NCBI RefSeq assembly: GCF_001509835.1
Contig: NZ_JXTJ01000007.1
Span: 310,001 to 374,000 of the forward strand
From: Allobosea sp. WAO
Lineage (GTDB): Bacteria > Pseudomonadota > Alphaproteobacteria > Rhizobiales > Beijerinckiaceae
DNA: 64,000 nucleotides
Direction of reading: 5' to 3'
A program made the position numbers and the translations under genes. Below, piece after piece: positions 35,321 through 45,417 of the stretch (positions are counted from its first letter, which is position 1; every line of letters starts with the position of its first letter). Below the pieces are notes generated by a model. That model ran no database searches. It was not told the origin of the DNA and worked only from the letters and a program-made list of their open reading frames with translations.

Positions 35321-35887
35321 TCACGCGGTCTTGCGGAAGATCCGGAGCGTCTTGAACTCACCGATTTCCTCGACGGGACGCGACTTCGCCCATTCCTCGA
35401 TTATCGGCTTGGCCGTCTCATAGGCGAAGGAGCCGGTGTAGAACAGGATATGGCCGCCGGCATCGGTCTGGTCGGTGAAGAGCTGCATGACCTCGAGATC
35501 GGTCAACGCACCATAGGCGTCGTTCTTCTCGCTGCGGAACTCGCAGGAATGGAACAGGGTGACGATGTCGAAGCGCGGCAGCAGCTTGGCATTGCTGGTG
35601 TAGATGTCGCCGAAATAGGCACTGTAGCTCTTGGTGATCGTCGGGTTGTCGATCGCCAGCTTGACGAAGGCGTCATATTCCTTCGGCGAGGCGGTGATCC
35701 CGAGCACGGTGCAATCCAGTTCCGGCTCGGCGCAGCGGATGCCGATGTAATGATGGCCGCCGGTGCCGAAATGATAGATCCGCTTGCCGGTGATGCCCTC
35801 TTCCTCGAGCCATTCGACGAAGTGCACGTCGCAGGGGCACTGCTCGACCCGCAGGCCCCAATAGACGTCCCAGATGTGCATCTGCAT
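35321..35887 (-). CDS. Protein of unknown function, possibly Rossmann/methyltransferase-like
   Basis: 188 residues, soluble, with no signal peptide or membrane segment. RIYHFGTGGHHYIGIRCAEP looks like a Gly-rich loop after a beta strand, and RFDIVTLFHSCEFRSEKND could be a motif-III-like strand of a class I methyltransferase, but the canonical Asp/Glu pattern is not convincing. There are several Tyr, His and Cys residues (EQCPCDVHFVEWLEEEG). ATG 35887 has CGGAG seven bases upstream, so translation is credible. It precedes the ABC-F leader on the same strand. Function not recognised. Confidence 0.75.
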   Translation of the reverse strand: MQMHIWDVYWGLRVEQCPCDVHFVEWLEEEGITGKRIYHFGTGGHHYIGIRCAEPELDCTVLGITASPKEYDAFVKLAIDNPTITKSYSAYFGDIYTSNAKLLPRFDIVTLFHSCEFRSEKNDAYGALTDLEVMQLFTDQTDAGGHILFYTGSFAYETAKPIIEEWAKSRPVEEIGEFKTLRIFRKTA

Positions 35888-35968
35888 GGCAAAACTCCGT
35901 GAAGGCTGGGGGAAAGAAGCGCCGGGCGAGGCTGAACGCCGGCTGAATGCAAGGTTGGTTGGAGATCG

Positions 35969-37759
35969 TCAGCCGCCGCCGGCCTCGGCCAGGACGACTG
36001 GACGCGCCGGCTCGGCGACGATGCGGGCGACGCCGCCGGCACGGCGCATGGTGAGATGGCGGCAGGAGACCTCGGCGAAGCCCGGGCTCTGGCCGATCAG
36101 CAGCATGATCGCCTGCGGGCGCGTCGCCCTGATATGCGCCAGCAGTTCCAGCGCCGCCTCGGTCTCCAGCCCGCTGGTCGCCTCGTCGAGCACGAGGATG
36201 TCGGGATTGGCGAGTTCGGCCCGCGCCAAGGCCAGGCGCTGCCGATCGCCGGTGGTCAGCGCCTTGTCCCAGTCGCGCGGCTGGTCGATCTGCGGCACGA
36301 GGCCGGAAAGCCCGTAGCTGCGCAGCGCTTCCTTGGCCGCCTCGACACTATGGTCGCCGGCAGGATCGAGCGCGGCGCGCAGGCTGCCTTCCGAGAGATG
36401 CAGTTTCTGCGGCAGCACCGCGAGCCGCGCCTCGGCCGGCAGCGCGACGCTGCCCCTGCCCCAGGGCCAGAGCCCGGCGACCGCCTGGATCAGCGCCGCC
36501 TTGCCATGGCCGAGCTCGCCCGCGACATGCAGCGTCGCGCCCGGCGGCAGTTCGACCGCGAAATCGGCCAGAAGGGTCCGCCCATCGCGGTCGGTGAGAG
36601 TGAGATCACCCAGCCGCAGGCAACCATCGGCGCTGGTCTCGACCGCGATCTCGCCGCCGGAATGGCCATGATCGAGTGCGCCGAGCGCGACCGCGAGCTC
36701 GTTGACCCGCCGCGCCGAGGCGAGCCATTCGGCGATGCGCATGAAATTGTCGAGCACCCAGTTGAAAGCATTTTGGACGGCGACAAAGGCGGCGGCGACC
36801 TGGACGACATCGCCGAGCGACATCTCGCCGGAGAGATATTTTGGGGCGGCTAGCAGGAGCGGCACCACCGGGACCAGCGCGCCGCTGCCATTGGTGATCC
36901 AGGTCAAGCGGCCGCGCTGGCGGATCATGGCGAGCCAGCGCCCGACGAGATTGTCATAGGTCGCGGCGACGGCGCGGCGCTCCCCGGTCTCGGAGCGCGA
37001 CAACGCGATGGTTTCGCCATGGTCGCGGATGCGCATCAGCGAGAAGCGCAGGCGCGCCTCGCCCTCGTTGCGGGCGGCGATCAGGCGCGGCAGCGGCCGG
37101 CCGACCCAGGTGATCAGGCTGGAGACCAGCACGGCATAGACGATCGCCGCCAGCACCATATAGGCGGGAATCTCGAAGGTCGTGCCCCCGGCCGAGACGG
37201 TCAGCGAGCCGCCGATGCTCCAGAGGATGCCGATGAAGGTGATCGCGGTGATCACCGCCGAGAGCAGGCCGATGGCGAAGTCGACCACCGGCTCGGTCGC
37301 CCAGCGGACATCGTCGGCGATGCGGTATTCGGGATTGGCCGGCTCGTAGCCGGAGAGGCCGAGCCGGTAGAAACGGCGCTCGCCGATCCAGCCATCGGCG
37401 AGCCTTGCCGTGACCCAGGCGCGCCAATGGACCTGGAATGTTTCCCGTGAAACCAGGATGACGACGCCGAGGCCGGCAGCGATCAGCACCAGCACGGGGA
37501 AGACCGCCATGGCGATCAGCGCGCTTTCGCCGTCTTTTTTCTCGAGCGCGTCGAAGAACCAGCCATTCCAGCGGTTGACGGTGACATTGGCGAAGACGGC
37601 GAGGATGATCGCGCTCGCCAGCGAGATCGACCAGAACCAGGCCTTGCCGGCGTTGGCGCCACCCCAGAAGCCGCCGGTCAGCCGGGCAAAGCTCTTCGCG
37701 ACCTGCCAGTCCGATGGCAGGCCGGCGTCCCTGGCATGCTGGTCGAGCGCCTTCAGCAC
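35969..37759 (-). CDS. ABC transporter with fused permease and ATPase, BacA/SbmA-YddA group, degenerate ATPase motifs
   Basis: 596 residues. The N-terminal membrane domain (about 1-360, six helices) is of the SbmA/BacA type: NVTVNRWNGWFFDALEKKDG, WRAWVTARLADGWIGERRFY, NPEYRIADDVRWATEPVVDF. The C-terminal ABC domain has the Walker lysine but Ala instead of Ser/Thr after it (GELGHGKAAL), a signature LTTGDRQRLALARAE, an intact Walker B NPDILVLDEATSGLE, and Gln in the switch-His position (LLIGQSPG). BacA relatives import peptides or alter very-long-chain lipid handling. ATP turnover may be weak or lost in this copy. Confidence 0.82.
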   Translation of the reverse strand: MLKALDQHARDAGLPSDWQVAKSFARLTGGFWGGANAGKAWFWSISLASAIILAVFANVTVNRWNGWFFDALEKKDGESALIAMAVFPVLVLIAAGLGVVILVSRETFQVHWRAWVTARLADGWIGERRFYRLGLSGYEPANPEYRIADDVRWATEPVVDFAIGLLSAVITAITFIGILWSIGGSLTVSAGGTTFEIPAYMVLAAIVYAVLVSSLITWVGRPLPRLIAARNEGEARLRFSLMRIRDHGETIALSRSETGERRAVAATYDNLVGRWLAMIRQRGRLTWITNGSGALVPVVPLLLAAPKYLSGEMSLGDVVQVAAAFVAVQNAFNWVLDNFMRIAEWLASARRVNELAVALGALDHGHSGGEIAVETSADGCLRLGDLTLTDRDGRTLLADFAVELPPGATLHVAGELGHGKAALIQAVAGLWPWGRGSVALPAEARLAVLPQKLHLSEGSLRAALDPAGDHSVEAAKEALRSYGLSGLVPQIDQPRDWDKALTTGDRQRLALARAELANPDILVLDEATSGLETEAALELLAHIRATRPQAIMLLIGQSPGFAEVSCRHLTMRRAGGVARIVAEPARPVVLAEAGGG

Positions 37760-37903
37760 AACCTTCTGATCCCCCCGGATCGCGACATCGCGGGCGGCGG
37801 CCTGCCAGGTTTTCCCAGTTCAGGCCGCGCCCATGATGCCGCTTAGTCAGCCGGGGATGAACTGTGGCTGAATGAAAGCGCGAACGGCGTCGGGCGGGAG
37901 CCT

Positions 37904-38377
37904 TCAGGCCGCCTTCGCTTCCTCGCCGAGGATCCGCGCCAGGCTCTCCAGCAGCTCGCGCGAGCCTTCCTCGCGATGGACCGGGCCGTCCTTGCCGTCG
38001 AGATAGGCGCCCTGCTCGGTGAAGACGAGCTTCGTACCGCTGCCCTCGGGCAGATACTCCATGGTCAGCAGCGAGCCGGAAAGCGGCACACCGTCGATCG
38101 CCATCGCATAGGCGAGGATGATGCGCTCGTTCGGCTGGATCACCTGATAGACCGATTCATTGGTGATCGGCGGGCCGCCCTGGTAGCGGAAACGGCTACG
38201 CTCGAAGCCGCCGACGCGGAAATCGACGTCGAACTGCTCGACCGTCCAACCCTCGCCCTCGGCGAACCAGCGCCGCTTGATCGCTGGATCGGCGAAGGCG
38301 GCAAAGACCTTGGCGGGCGACGCGGCATAGCTACGCTCGATGGTGAAGCTCGCATGGGTGACGGGAGTCCTGCTCAT
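37904..38377 (-). CDS. SRPBCC/AHSA1-family protein (second copy)
   Basis: 157 residues. ASFTIERSYAASPAKVFAAF and DPAIKRRWFAEGEGWTVEQF open a START-like AHSA1 fold, which binds hydrophobic ligands. The closing half holds GTKLVFTEQGAYLDGKDGPV. ATG 38377 follows AAAAGGA by nine bases; the in-frame GTG at 38395 would overlap that site. About half its residues match the AHSA1 protein at 39157-39630, so the two are probably old duplicates within one cluster (arsR, AHSA1, GST, AHSA1). Confidence 0.85.
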   Translation of the reverse strand: MSRTPVTHASFTIERSYAASPAKVFAAFADPAIKRRWFAEGEGWTVEQFDVDFRVGGFERSRFRYQGGPPITNESVYQVIQPNERIILAYAMAIDGVPLSGSLLTMEYLPEGSGTKLVFTEQGAYLDGKDGPVHREEGSRELLESLARILGEEAKAA

Positions 38378-38416
38378 GAGCGTTTTCCTTTTCACTGCAC
38401 GGTTGGTTGTCAGAGA

Positions 38417-39091
38417 TCAGCGGCTAAGCCCGGCATCGCCCTCGCGACGCGGGAAGAATTCGAAGAATGGTTCGGCTTCGGCGAGGGCGCGGGCATAGGA
38501 GGGGCGCGTGCGCAGGCGCTCGAAATAGGCCCAGAGGCGCGGATGGCTGTCGCGGAAGGACAAAGCGCGCTCGGCATAGAACAGGGCCGGCGCGGCCGCG
38601 CAGTCGGCCATGCTGAAAGCCTCGCCCAATGCCCATTGCCGCCCACCGATCTCGGCTTCCAGCACGTCATAGGTGGAGGCAAGCGTCGCCTTGGCCTCGG
38701 CGACGCCGACAGCGTCCCGGCTCTCCTCCGGCCGGAGCCGGTCGAGCACCACCTTTTGCATGGGAATGGCGACGTAGAGATCAAAGAGCCGGTCGAGCCG
38801 ACGGATCTCGAGCGCCGCGACAGGGTTTTCCGGCAGAAGCGTAACCGGGCCGGGGTAATGCAGGGCGAGATGCTCGATGATCAGGCTGGTCTCCGGCACG
38901 AGCTTGCCGAGCCGATCGTCGCGCAGCAGCGGGAACTTGCCGAGCGGCCAGAGCTTCAGGAAATCGGCCCGCTCGTCGGGATCGCCGAGATTGACGAGAT
39001 GCGGCGTGAACGGCGTTTCGTTCTCATAGAGCGCCACCAGCACCTTCTGGCAGAAGCCGGAGAGCGGATGGAAAAAGAGCGTCAGGGACAT
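38417..39091 (-). CDS. Glutathione S-transferase family protein
   Basis: 224 residues, the normal GST size. N-terminal thioredoxin-like domain 1-82 (MSLTLFFHPLSGFCQKVLVA; Ser11 or Cys14 could be the glutathione-activating residue; GKFPLLRDDRLGKLVPETSL is the conserved cis-Pro and Glu-Ser glutathione site) and an all-helical domain 90-215 with the usual FSMADCAAAPALFYAE block. ATG 39091; longer frames upstream read through the neighbouring gene. It sits between two AHSA1 genes and likely belongs to the arsR transcript. Confidence 0.88.
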   Translation of the reverse strand: MSLTLFFHPLSGFCQKVLVALYENETPFTPHLVNLGDPDERADFLKLWPLGKFPLLRDDRLGKLVPETSLIIEHLALHYPGPVTLLPENPVAALEIRRLDRLFDLYVAIPMQKVVLDRLRPEESRDAVGVAEAKATLASTYDVLEAEIGGRQWALGEAFSMADCAAAPALFYAERALSFRDSHPRLWAYFERLRTRPSYARALAEAEPFFEFFPRREGDAGLSR

Positions 39092-39156
39092 GGCTTCGCG
39101 TTCCTGCTTTCCGAGAAGGGAGCGGGTTGAAAGGACTTGGTCGATAGGACGGCTGT

Positions 39157-39630
39157 TCAGGCGGGCGCCTGCTCCAGCGCGAGATAATCGGCGAGTCGGT
39201 CGAAGCCGGTGCCCGTGCCCTGCTCGCGCCAATCGGGCTTGTCGTGCCCGTCGAGAAAGGCCGCCTGCTCGGTGAAGAGGAGGCGCGTGCCGGCGCCCTC
39301 GCGCCGGAACTCGATCGTCGCCAGCGAGACCGACAGGCGCACATCGTCGCGCAGCAATTCGTAGCTGTAGACGATGCGCTCGTCCGTCAGGATCTCCTGG
39401 AAGGTCGCGTTCATTGCGTAGACGCCGCCCGGCCCCGGCGCGCCGCGCATGGTCTCGCTGCCGCCCTCACGGAAATCGAGCTGGTGCTGGCCGAGACCAC
39501 CCTCGTCATGGCAGGCCGACCAGCGCCTTTTGGCGACGGGATCAGCGAAGGCGGCGAAGACGCGGGCAGGGCTCGCATCATAGCGACGCTCGATCGCAAA
39601 GCTGGCATGGACGACCGATCGCTCCGTCAT
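39157..39630 (-). CDS. SRPBCC/AHSA1-family protein (first copy)
   Basis: 157 residues. HASFAIERRYDASPARVFAA and FADPVAKRRWSACHDEGG are the AHSA1 opening; GTRLLFTEQAAFLDGHDKPD closes it, closely like the copy at 37904-38377. ATG 39630 overlaps the ArsR-type regulator's stop by four bases (ATGA at 39627-39630), so regulator and AHSA1 protein are coupled, an arrangement seen for many ArsR-AHSA1 pairs. Ligand unknown. Confidence 0.87.
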   Translation of the reverse strand: MTERSVVHASFAIERRYDASPARVFAAFADPVAKRRWSACHDEGGLGQHQLDFREGGSETMRGAPGPGGVYAMNATFQEILTDERIVYSYELLRDDVRLSVSLATIEFRREGAGTRLLFTEQAAFLDGHDKPDWREQGTGTGFDRLADYLALEQAPA

Positions 39631-39980
39631 GTGCCGTTCCCTTCCTCGGTTTCCGTGCCCTGCTCGGCGAGAAAGGCGCCGAGCCTGTCGAAGCGCCGCT
39701 CCCAGAGCGTGCGGCGCTCGCTGATCCAGCGCTCGGCCGCCCGCAGGGCCTGCGTCTCCAGCTGGCAATTGCGGACCCGCCCGATCTTCTGGGAACGCAC
39801 CAGCCCGGCGCCTTCGAGCACGGCGAGGTGCTGGACCACGGCCGACAGCGTCATCTGCAAGGGAGCGGCGAGCTCGCTGACGCTGGCCGGCCCCTCGCTG
39901 AGCCTCTGCACCATCTGCCGGCGGTTCGGATCCGCCAGGGCCTGGAACATCAGATCGAGCTGGTCTGGTTGGTGAAGCAT
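39627..39980 (-). CDS. ArsR-family winged-helix regulator
   Basis: 117 residues. LMFQALADPNRRQMVQRLSE, then the recognition region SVSELAAPLQMTLSAVVQHL and the wing AGLVRSQKIGRVRNCQLE, define the ArsR/SmtB fold. No metal-binding Cys pair is present, so it belongs to the non-metal ArsR subgroup usually found next to AHSA1 genes. It probably represses its own operon (39980 down to 37904). Confidence 0.9.
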   Translation of the reverse strand: MLHQPDQLDLMFQALADPNRRQMVQRLSEGPASVSELAAPLQMTLSAVVQHLAVLEGAGLVRSQKIGRVRNCQLETQALRAAERWISERRTLWERRFDRLGAFLAEQGTETEEGNGT

Positions 39981-40170
39981 GCGCTTAAGTATCTCGGCTC
40001 GAGCAGGCTGTCCAGAGAAACTTTAGCGCCTGCTAAAGTTTCCTGCCGGAAGCACGGCGCGACATCCGGCGCATTGCCTCCGAGTGCTGCGAGCGGCTAT
40101 GAGTCCCGGCACGCTCCCTTACCCTGCGTGCGCCATTTCACCGTCTGCGCCAGCCGCCGGAGCTTTCGCC

Positions 40171-41214
40171 ATGCGCATCGAGAACGATCCGAAACTCGAC
40201 TTCCGGGACGTGCTGATCCGGCCGAAGCGCTCGACGCTCGGCAGCCGTTCGGAAGTCGACGTCAACCGCAGCTTCCATTTCGCCCATACCGGCCGCGAAT
40301 GGAGCGGCTTCCCGCTGATCGCCGCCAATATGGACGTGGTCGGCACCATGGCGATGGCGCGCGCCCTGCTGAAGCACGGCGCCATGGTCGCCCTGCACAA
40401 GCATTACAGCGCGGAGGAGCTGATCGCCTTCTTCAAGGAGCCGGGGTCGGCCAACGCCTTCTATTCGCTGGGCACGACCGATTCCGACCATGACAAGCTG
40501 AAAGCGGTCCATGCCAAGGCGCCGATCGACAAGATCTGCCTCGACGTCGCCAATGGCTACACCGAGAAGTTCGTCGACACGGTCAAGGCGACGCGCGAGG
40601 CCTTCCCGAACGCCGCGATCATGGCCGGCAACGTCGTCACCGGCGACATGACCGAGGCGCTGATCCTGGCCGGCGCCGACATCGTCAAGGTCGGCATCGG
40701 CCCGGGCTCGGTCTGCACCACCCGCAAGATGACCGGCGTCGGCTATCCGCAGCTCTCGGCAATCATCGAATGCGCCGATGCGGCCCATGGGCTCAAGGGC
40801 CTGGTCTGCGGCGATGGCGGGCTGACTGTGCCGGGCGACGTCGCCAAGGCCTATGGCGGCGGTTCCGATTTCGTGATGATGGGCGGCATGCTTGCCGGCC
40901 ATGACGAATGCGAGGGCGAGATCCGTTATGAGGAGCGCGACGGCGAGAAGGTGCCGGTCGCGATGGTGTTCTACGGCATGTCCTCGGACACGGCGATGAA
41001 CAAGTACGCGGGCGGCGTCGCCAAGTACCGGGCCTCCGAGGGCAAGACCGTCGAGGTGGCCTATCGCGGCCCGGTCGAGGGTACGATGCAGGAGATCATG
41101 GGCGGGGTGCGCTCGGCGATGACCTATATCGGCGCGGTTCGTCTCAAAGAGATGTCGAAGCGCACCAGCTTCATCCTGGTCGGCGCGCAGCTCAACACCG
41201 TGTTCGGCAATTGA
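40171..41214 (+). CDS. guaC: GMP reductase
   Basis: 347 residues, the exact size of class I GMP reductases; IMP dehydrogenases are longer because of CBS domains, absent here. The catalytic cysteine lies in [20 protein letters not shown], and ending blocks [20 protein letters not shown] and [17 protein letters not shown] match GuaC. It reduces GMP to IMP with NADPH, recycling purines. ATG 40171 gives the family start [20 protein letters not shown]. It overlaps the next gene by four bases. Confidence 0.93.
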   Translation: MRIENDPKLDFRDVLIRPKRSTLGSRSEVDVNRSFHFAHTGREWSGFPLIAANMDVVGTMAMARALLKHGAMVALHKHYSAEELIAFFKEPGSANAFYSLGTTDSDHDKLKAVHAKAPIDKICLDVANGYTEKFVDTVKATREAFPNAAIMAGNVVTGDMTEALILAGADIVKVGIGPGSVCTTRKMTGVGYPQLSAIIECADAAHGLKGLVCGDGGLTVPGDVAKAYGGGSDFVMMGGMLAGHDECEGEIRYEERDGEKVPVAMVFYGMSSDTAMNKYAGGVAKYRASEGKTVEVAYRGPVEGTMQEIMGGVRSAMTYIGAVRLKEMSKRTSFILVGAQLNTVFGN

Positions 41215-42467
41215 GCGAACCCGACATCGCCATCATCGGCGCAGGCCCGGCCGGGCTGATCGCGGCGGAGCGGCTGGCGCAGGCCGGGCGGCGCGTCGCG
41301 CTCTATGAGCGCATGCCCTCGCCGGCGCGAAAATTCCTGCTCGCCGGGCGCGGCGGGCTCAACCTGACGCATTCCGAGGCGCTCGACGGCTTTCTCGACC
41401 GCTATGGCGAGGCCCGCCACTGGCTCGAGCCGGCGATCAGAGCCTTCCCACCGCAGGCGCTGCGCGACTGGGCCGACGGGCTCGGCGCCGAGAGCTTCGT
41501 CGGTTCAAGCGGCCGGGTCTTCCCGAAGGCGATGAAGGCCTCGCCCCTGCTGCGGGCCTGGCTGACACGGCTCGACGGGCTCGGCGTCAGCCTGCATTCC
41601 GGCCGGCTCTGGACGGGCTGGGACGAGAGCGGCGCCCTGCGCTTCGAGAATCGCGACGGGACGGTCGAAACGCTTCGCCCCGGCGCCAAGCTGCTGGCGC
41701 TCGGCGGTGCGAGCTGGCCGAGGCTCGGCTCGGATGGCGGCTGGCAGGCGATGCTGGCGGCGAAGGGCGTCGCGATCGCGCCGCTGCGCCCAGCCAATGC
41801 CGGTTTCTCGGTCGACTGGTCGGCGTTGATGCGCGAGCGCTTCGCCGGACAGCCGCTGAAGCGGATCGCCCTCTCCTTTGCCGGGCGGCACGCCATGGGC
41901 GAGGCGATGATCGACGCCGACGGTATCGAGGGCGGCGCGATCTATGCCCTCTCGGGGCCGCTGCGCGAAGCGATCGCACGCGATGGCCATGCCGAGCTTG
42001 CCGTCGATCTGCGGCCCGATCTCGACGCGGCCGCGCTCGCCGCCCGCCTCGAACGCCGCCGGGCCGGCGAGACGCTGAGCAACCATCTGCGCAAGGCGGC
42101 AGGGCTTTCGCCGGTCGCGATCGCGGTGCTGCGCGAGGCCACCGAAGGCCCGCTGCCGACCGAGCCAGCGGCTCTCGCCAGGCTGATCAAGGCGGCGTCG
42201 CTGCGCCTGACCGGGATGGCGCCGATCGCGCGCGCCATCTCGACGGCTGGCGGCATCCTCGCCGACGAGTTCGACGCGGGCTTCATGCTGAAGCGTGTGC
42301 CCGGCGTCTTCGTTGCCGGCGAGATGCTCGACTGGGAGGCGCCGACCGGCGGATTCCTGCTGCAGGCCTGCTTCGCGACAGGTGTCGCCGCGGCCGAGGG
42401 GATCGAGAGGCTTCTCGCCTCCCCGTCATTCCGGGGCGGGCCGGAGGCCCGAGCCCGGAACCCATGA
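41211..42467 (+). CDS. HI0933-type NAD(P)/FAD-dependent oxidoreductase
   Basis: 418 residues. FAD-binding start [20 protein letters not shown], then [20 protein letters not shown], and the late block [20 protein letters not shown]. This is the flavoprotein family TIGR03862 near HI0933; substrate unknown. The start is TTG 41211, overlapping the guaC stop (TTGA). The last 14 residues ([14 protein letters not shown]) and the stop codon come from a palindromic repeat beginning at 42425, so the natural C-terminus probably lay near residue 404 before the repeat arrived. Confidence 0.87.
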   Translation: MSEPDIAIIGAGPAGLIAAERLAQAGRRVALYERMPSPARKFLLAGRGGLNLTHSEALDGFLDRYGEARHWLEPAIRAFPPQALRDWADGLGAESFVGSSGRVFPKAMKASPLLRAWLTRLDGLGVSLHSGRLWTGWDESGALRFENRDGTVETLRPGAKLLALGGASWPRLGSDGGWQAMLAAKGVAIAPLRPANAGFSVDWSALMRERFAGQPLKRIALSFAGRHAMGEAMIDADGIEGGAIYALSGPLREAIARDGHAELAVDLRPDLDAAALAARLERRRAGETLSNHLRKAAGLSPVAIAVLREATEGPLPTEPAALARLIKAASLRLTGMAPIARAISTAGGILADEFDAGFMLKRVPGVFVAGEMLDWEAPTGGFLLQACFATGVAAAEGIERLLASPSFRGGPEARARNP

Positions 42468-42570
42468 ACACGACATTTCTGGATGGCCGATTCGGCCCAG
42501 ACGCCGCCTGTTCCAGCCGCGTCGAGTTCATGAGTTCCGGGCTCGCTGCTGCGCAGTGCCCCGGAAAGAC
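42425..42570. repeat. Palindromic intergenic element overlapping the flavoprotein 3' end
   Basis: Outer arms GTCATTCCGGGGC (42425-42437) and GCCCCGGAAAGAC (42558-42570) match at 12 of 13; inner arms at 42451-42474 and 42521-42544, starting GAGCCCGGAAC and ending GTTCCGGGCTC, match at about 21 of 24. Lies between the convergent flavoprotein gene and mutS and extends 43 bp into the former. Confidence 0.85.
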
Positions 42571-42582
42571 GGCGCGGCAATC

Positions 42583-45315
42583 TCAGCCCAGCCCCTTCAG
42601 CCGATAAAGCGCTTCCAGCGCCTCGCGCGGCGTCATCTCGTCGAGGTCGAGCCCGGCAAGCGTCTCCCTGAGCAAATCGGGGCCGGACGCGACCACGGGC
42701 GCGGGAGGCGGGCTGCGCAATTGCGCGGCGAAGAGCGGGAGATCGTCGACCAGCGCCGCCACCGGCTTCTCGCGCTCGCTCTTCTCGAGCTCGCCGAGAA
42801 TGGCGCGGGCGCGCTCGACCACGGCCGGGGGCAGGCCGGCGAGCTTGGCGACCTGGATGCCGTAGGAGCGATCGGCGGCGCCGGGCACGACCTCGTGCAG
42901 GAAAACGACTTCTCCATTCCATTCGGTGACGCGCACGGTGGCGTTGGCGACCCGGTCGAGCCGCTCGGCCAACGCGGTCAGCTCGTGGTAGTGTGTCGCG
43001 AACAGGGCCCGGCAGCGATTGGCCTCGTGCAGATGCTCGATCGCCGCCCAGGCGATGGAAAGCCCGTCGAAGGTCGCGGTGCCGCGCCCGATCTCGTCGA
43101 GAATGACTAGGGCCCGCGGCCCGGCCTGGTTCAGGATCGCCGCGGTCTCGACCATCTCGACCATGAAGGTCGAACGTCCCCGGGCGAGATCGTCGGCGGC
43201 GCCGACACGCGAGAACAAGCGGTCGACGACGCCGATATGGGCGCTCTGCGCCGGCACGAAGGAGCCCATCTGCGCCAGCACGGCGATCAGCGCGTTCTGG
43301 CGCAGGAAGGTCGATTTACCGGCCATGTTCGGGCCGGTGATCAGGCAGATGCGGCCATCCTGGCGCTTGCCGGCGGGCGAAAGCTCGCTGTCATTGGCGA
43401 CGAAGGGCTGTCCCTCGCGCTTCAGCGCCGCCTCGACGACCGGGTGGCGGCCCGCCTTGATCGAAAAGGCGGCGCCCTCGTCGACGAGCGGCCGGGTCCA
43501 GCCGCCATCGACCGCGAGCTCAGCCAGCGCGGCGGCGACGTCGATCGCGGCCAGCGCCAGCGCCGCCCCCTTGATCGGCTCGGCCTGATCGAGCACGGCC
43601 GCGGTCAGTTCGGCGAAGATCGACAGTTCCAGCTTCAGCGCCCGGTCGGCGGCCGAGGCGATCTTGGCCTCGAGCTCGCCTAGCTCGACCGAGGAGAACC
43701 GCATCGCATCCGACATGGTCTGGCGGTGCACGAAGACGGCGCGCCAAGGCTCTCTCAGGAAGCTTTCGCCGACCGCCTGCGGCACCTCGACGAAGTAGCC
43801 GAGCATGGAATTGTGTTTGATCCGTAGCGTGCGGCAGTCGGTCTCGGCGGCGTAGCGGGCCTGGAGTTGGGCGATGACCTTGCGGGAATCGACCTGCAGC
43901 AGCCGCAGTTCGTCGAGGGCAGGATCAAAGCCCTCGCGCACGAAGCGGCCGTCGCGCCGCAGCAGTGGCAATTCGTCGGCGAGCGTCGCCGAAAGGCGCG
44001 CGCCGAGATCAGGGTCGGTACGGCCGAGCGCCAGCGCCGCCTCGCGCAGTTCCGGTGGAATCTCGGCATGGCGCAGGAGGGCGGCGGCGATGGCGCGCGC
44101 CGCCTCCAGCCCGGCGCCGAGCGCGGCGAGATCGCGTGGGCCGCCGCGGTCGAGCGCGAGGCGCGACAAGGCCCGGGCGATGTCGGGAACGCGGGCGAGA
44201 TCGCGGCGCAGATCCTCGCGCAGCCCGGGAGACTCGACCAAAGCAGCGACGGCATCGTGCCGGCGGCCGATCTCGGCAGGATCGGTCAGCGGCCCCGCCA
44301 GGCGCTCGGCGAGAAGCCGGCTGCCGCCGGGCGTCTGCGTCCGGTCGATGGTGGCGAGCAGGCTGCCGGCGCGCTCGCCGGAGAGGGTGCGCGTCAGTTC
44401 GAGATTGGTCCGCGTCGCCGCGTCGATCAGCATGGCCGCGCTCTCGCCCTCGCGGCGAGGAGCGGAGAGCGGCGGACGGGCGCCGAACTGGGTGCGTTCG
44501 ACATAGGCGAGCGCGGCAGCGGCGGCGGCGATCTCGGCGCGGCTGAAGGCGCCGAAGGCATCGAGCGTGGCGACGCCGAAGAACTCCTTCAGCCGCCTTT
44601 CGCCGGAAGCCGGATCGAGCCCCTCGCGTGCCAGCGGCGTCACCGCCGCAGGCGTGTCGCGCCAGACCTCCTTGAGCTCCGGATCATCGTAGATCGCGTC
44701 CGGGCAGACGATCTCGCGCGGCTCCAGCCGCGCCAGCTCGACCGAGAGCCCGCGCGCATCGGTTTCCAGCACGCTGAAACGGCCGGTCGAGATGTCGACG
44801 GCGGCGATGCCATAGGCATAGCTGACATCGCTGAGCCGGCGCCGCGCCACGGCGACGAGCAGGCTGGCGCGGCCGGGCTCGAGCAGGCGCTCCTCGGTGA
44901 TGGTCCCGGGCGTGACGAGGCGGACGACATCGCGCTTCACCACCGATTTGGCGCCGCGCTTCTTGGCCTCGGCCGGATCTTCGGTCTGTTCGCAAACCGC
45001 GACGCGGTGGCCGGCGGCGATCAGGCGCTGGAGATAGTCGTCGGCGCGGTCGACCGGCACGCCGCACATGGCGATGTCCTCGCCGAGATGCTTGCCACGC
45101 TTGGTCAGCACGATGCCGAGCGTGCGCGAGGCGATCTCGGCGTCCTGGAAGAACAGTTCGTAGAAATCGCCCATCCGGTAGAACAGCAGGCTGTCCGGAT
45201 TAGCGGTCTTGATCTCCATATACTGCGCCATCATCGGCGTGACGCGGCCGGAATCGGCGCTCGCGCCGGCGGCGGCAGGAGGGGGCGTGGTGTCGCGGGG
45301 AGAGGTGCTGTGCAT
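42583..45315 (-). CDS. mutS: DNA mismatch repair protein MutS
   Basis: 910 residues, a normal alphaproteobacterial length. The mismatch-probing Phe-x-Glu is in [11 protein letters not shown] near residue 50; the ATPase domain has Walker [16 protein letters not shown], Walker [21 protein letters not shown] and the helix-loop [10 protein letters not shown]. It recognises mismatches and recruits MutL. The C-terminal helix-turn-helix [18 protein letters not shown] is complete. It diverges from the chemoreceptor gene. Confidence 0.96.
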   Translation of the reverse strand: MHSTSPRDTTPPPAAAGASADSGRVTPMMAQYMEIKTANPDSLLFYRMGDFYELFFQDAEIASRTLGIVLTKRGKHLGEDIAMCGVPVDRADDYLQRLIAAGHRVAVCEQTEDPAEAKKRGAKSVVKRDVVRLVTPGTITEERLLEPGRASLLVAVARRRLSDVSYAYGIAAVDISTGRFSVLETDARGLSVELARLEPREIVCPDAIYDDPELKEVWRDTPAAVTPLAREGLDPASGERRLKEFFGVATLDAFGAFSRAEIAAAAAALAYVERTQFGARPPLSAPRREGESAAMLIDAATRTNLELTRTLSGERAGSLLATIDRTQTPGGSRLLAERLAGPLTDPAEIGRRHDAVAALVESPGLREDLRRDLARVPDIARALSRLALDRGGPRDLAALGAGLEAARAIAAALLRHAEIPPELREAALALGRTDPDLGARLSATLADELPLLRRDGRFVREGFDPALDELRLLQVDSRKVIAQLQARYAAETDCRTLRIKHNSMLGYFVEVPQAVGESFLREPWRAVFVHRQTMSDAMRFSSVELGELEAKIASAADRALKLELSIFAELTAAVLDQAEPIKGAALALAAIDVAAALAELAVDGGWTRPLVDEGAAFSIKAGRHPVVEAALKREGQPFVANDSELSPAGKRQDGRICLITGPNMAGKSTFLRQNALIAVLAQMGSFVPAQSAHIGVVDRLFSRVGAADDLARGRSTFMVEMVETAAILNQAGPRALVILDEIGRGTATFDGLSIAWAAIEHLHEANRCRALFATHYHELTALAERLDRVANATVRVTEWNGEVVFLHEVVPGAADRSYGIQVAKLAGLPPAVVERARAILGELEKSEREKPVAALVDDLPLFAAQLRSPPPAPVVASGPDLLRETLAGLDLDEMTPREALEALYRLKGLG

Positions 45316-45417
45316 CGCGCCGGCACGCTATCAAATCGCGCCGGCAAGGCCATCCGTTAGGGAGACTTTCAACAATTGAAAGCAGGCTGACCTGGCCATT
45401 TTCGGCCGAAGGCCCCC

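Noticed and set aside
43867-45360. 497-codon plus-strand open frame opposite mutS
   Set aside because: Shadow of mutS with Arg/Ala/Gly-rich composition; mutS has all functional motifs.
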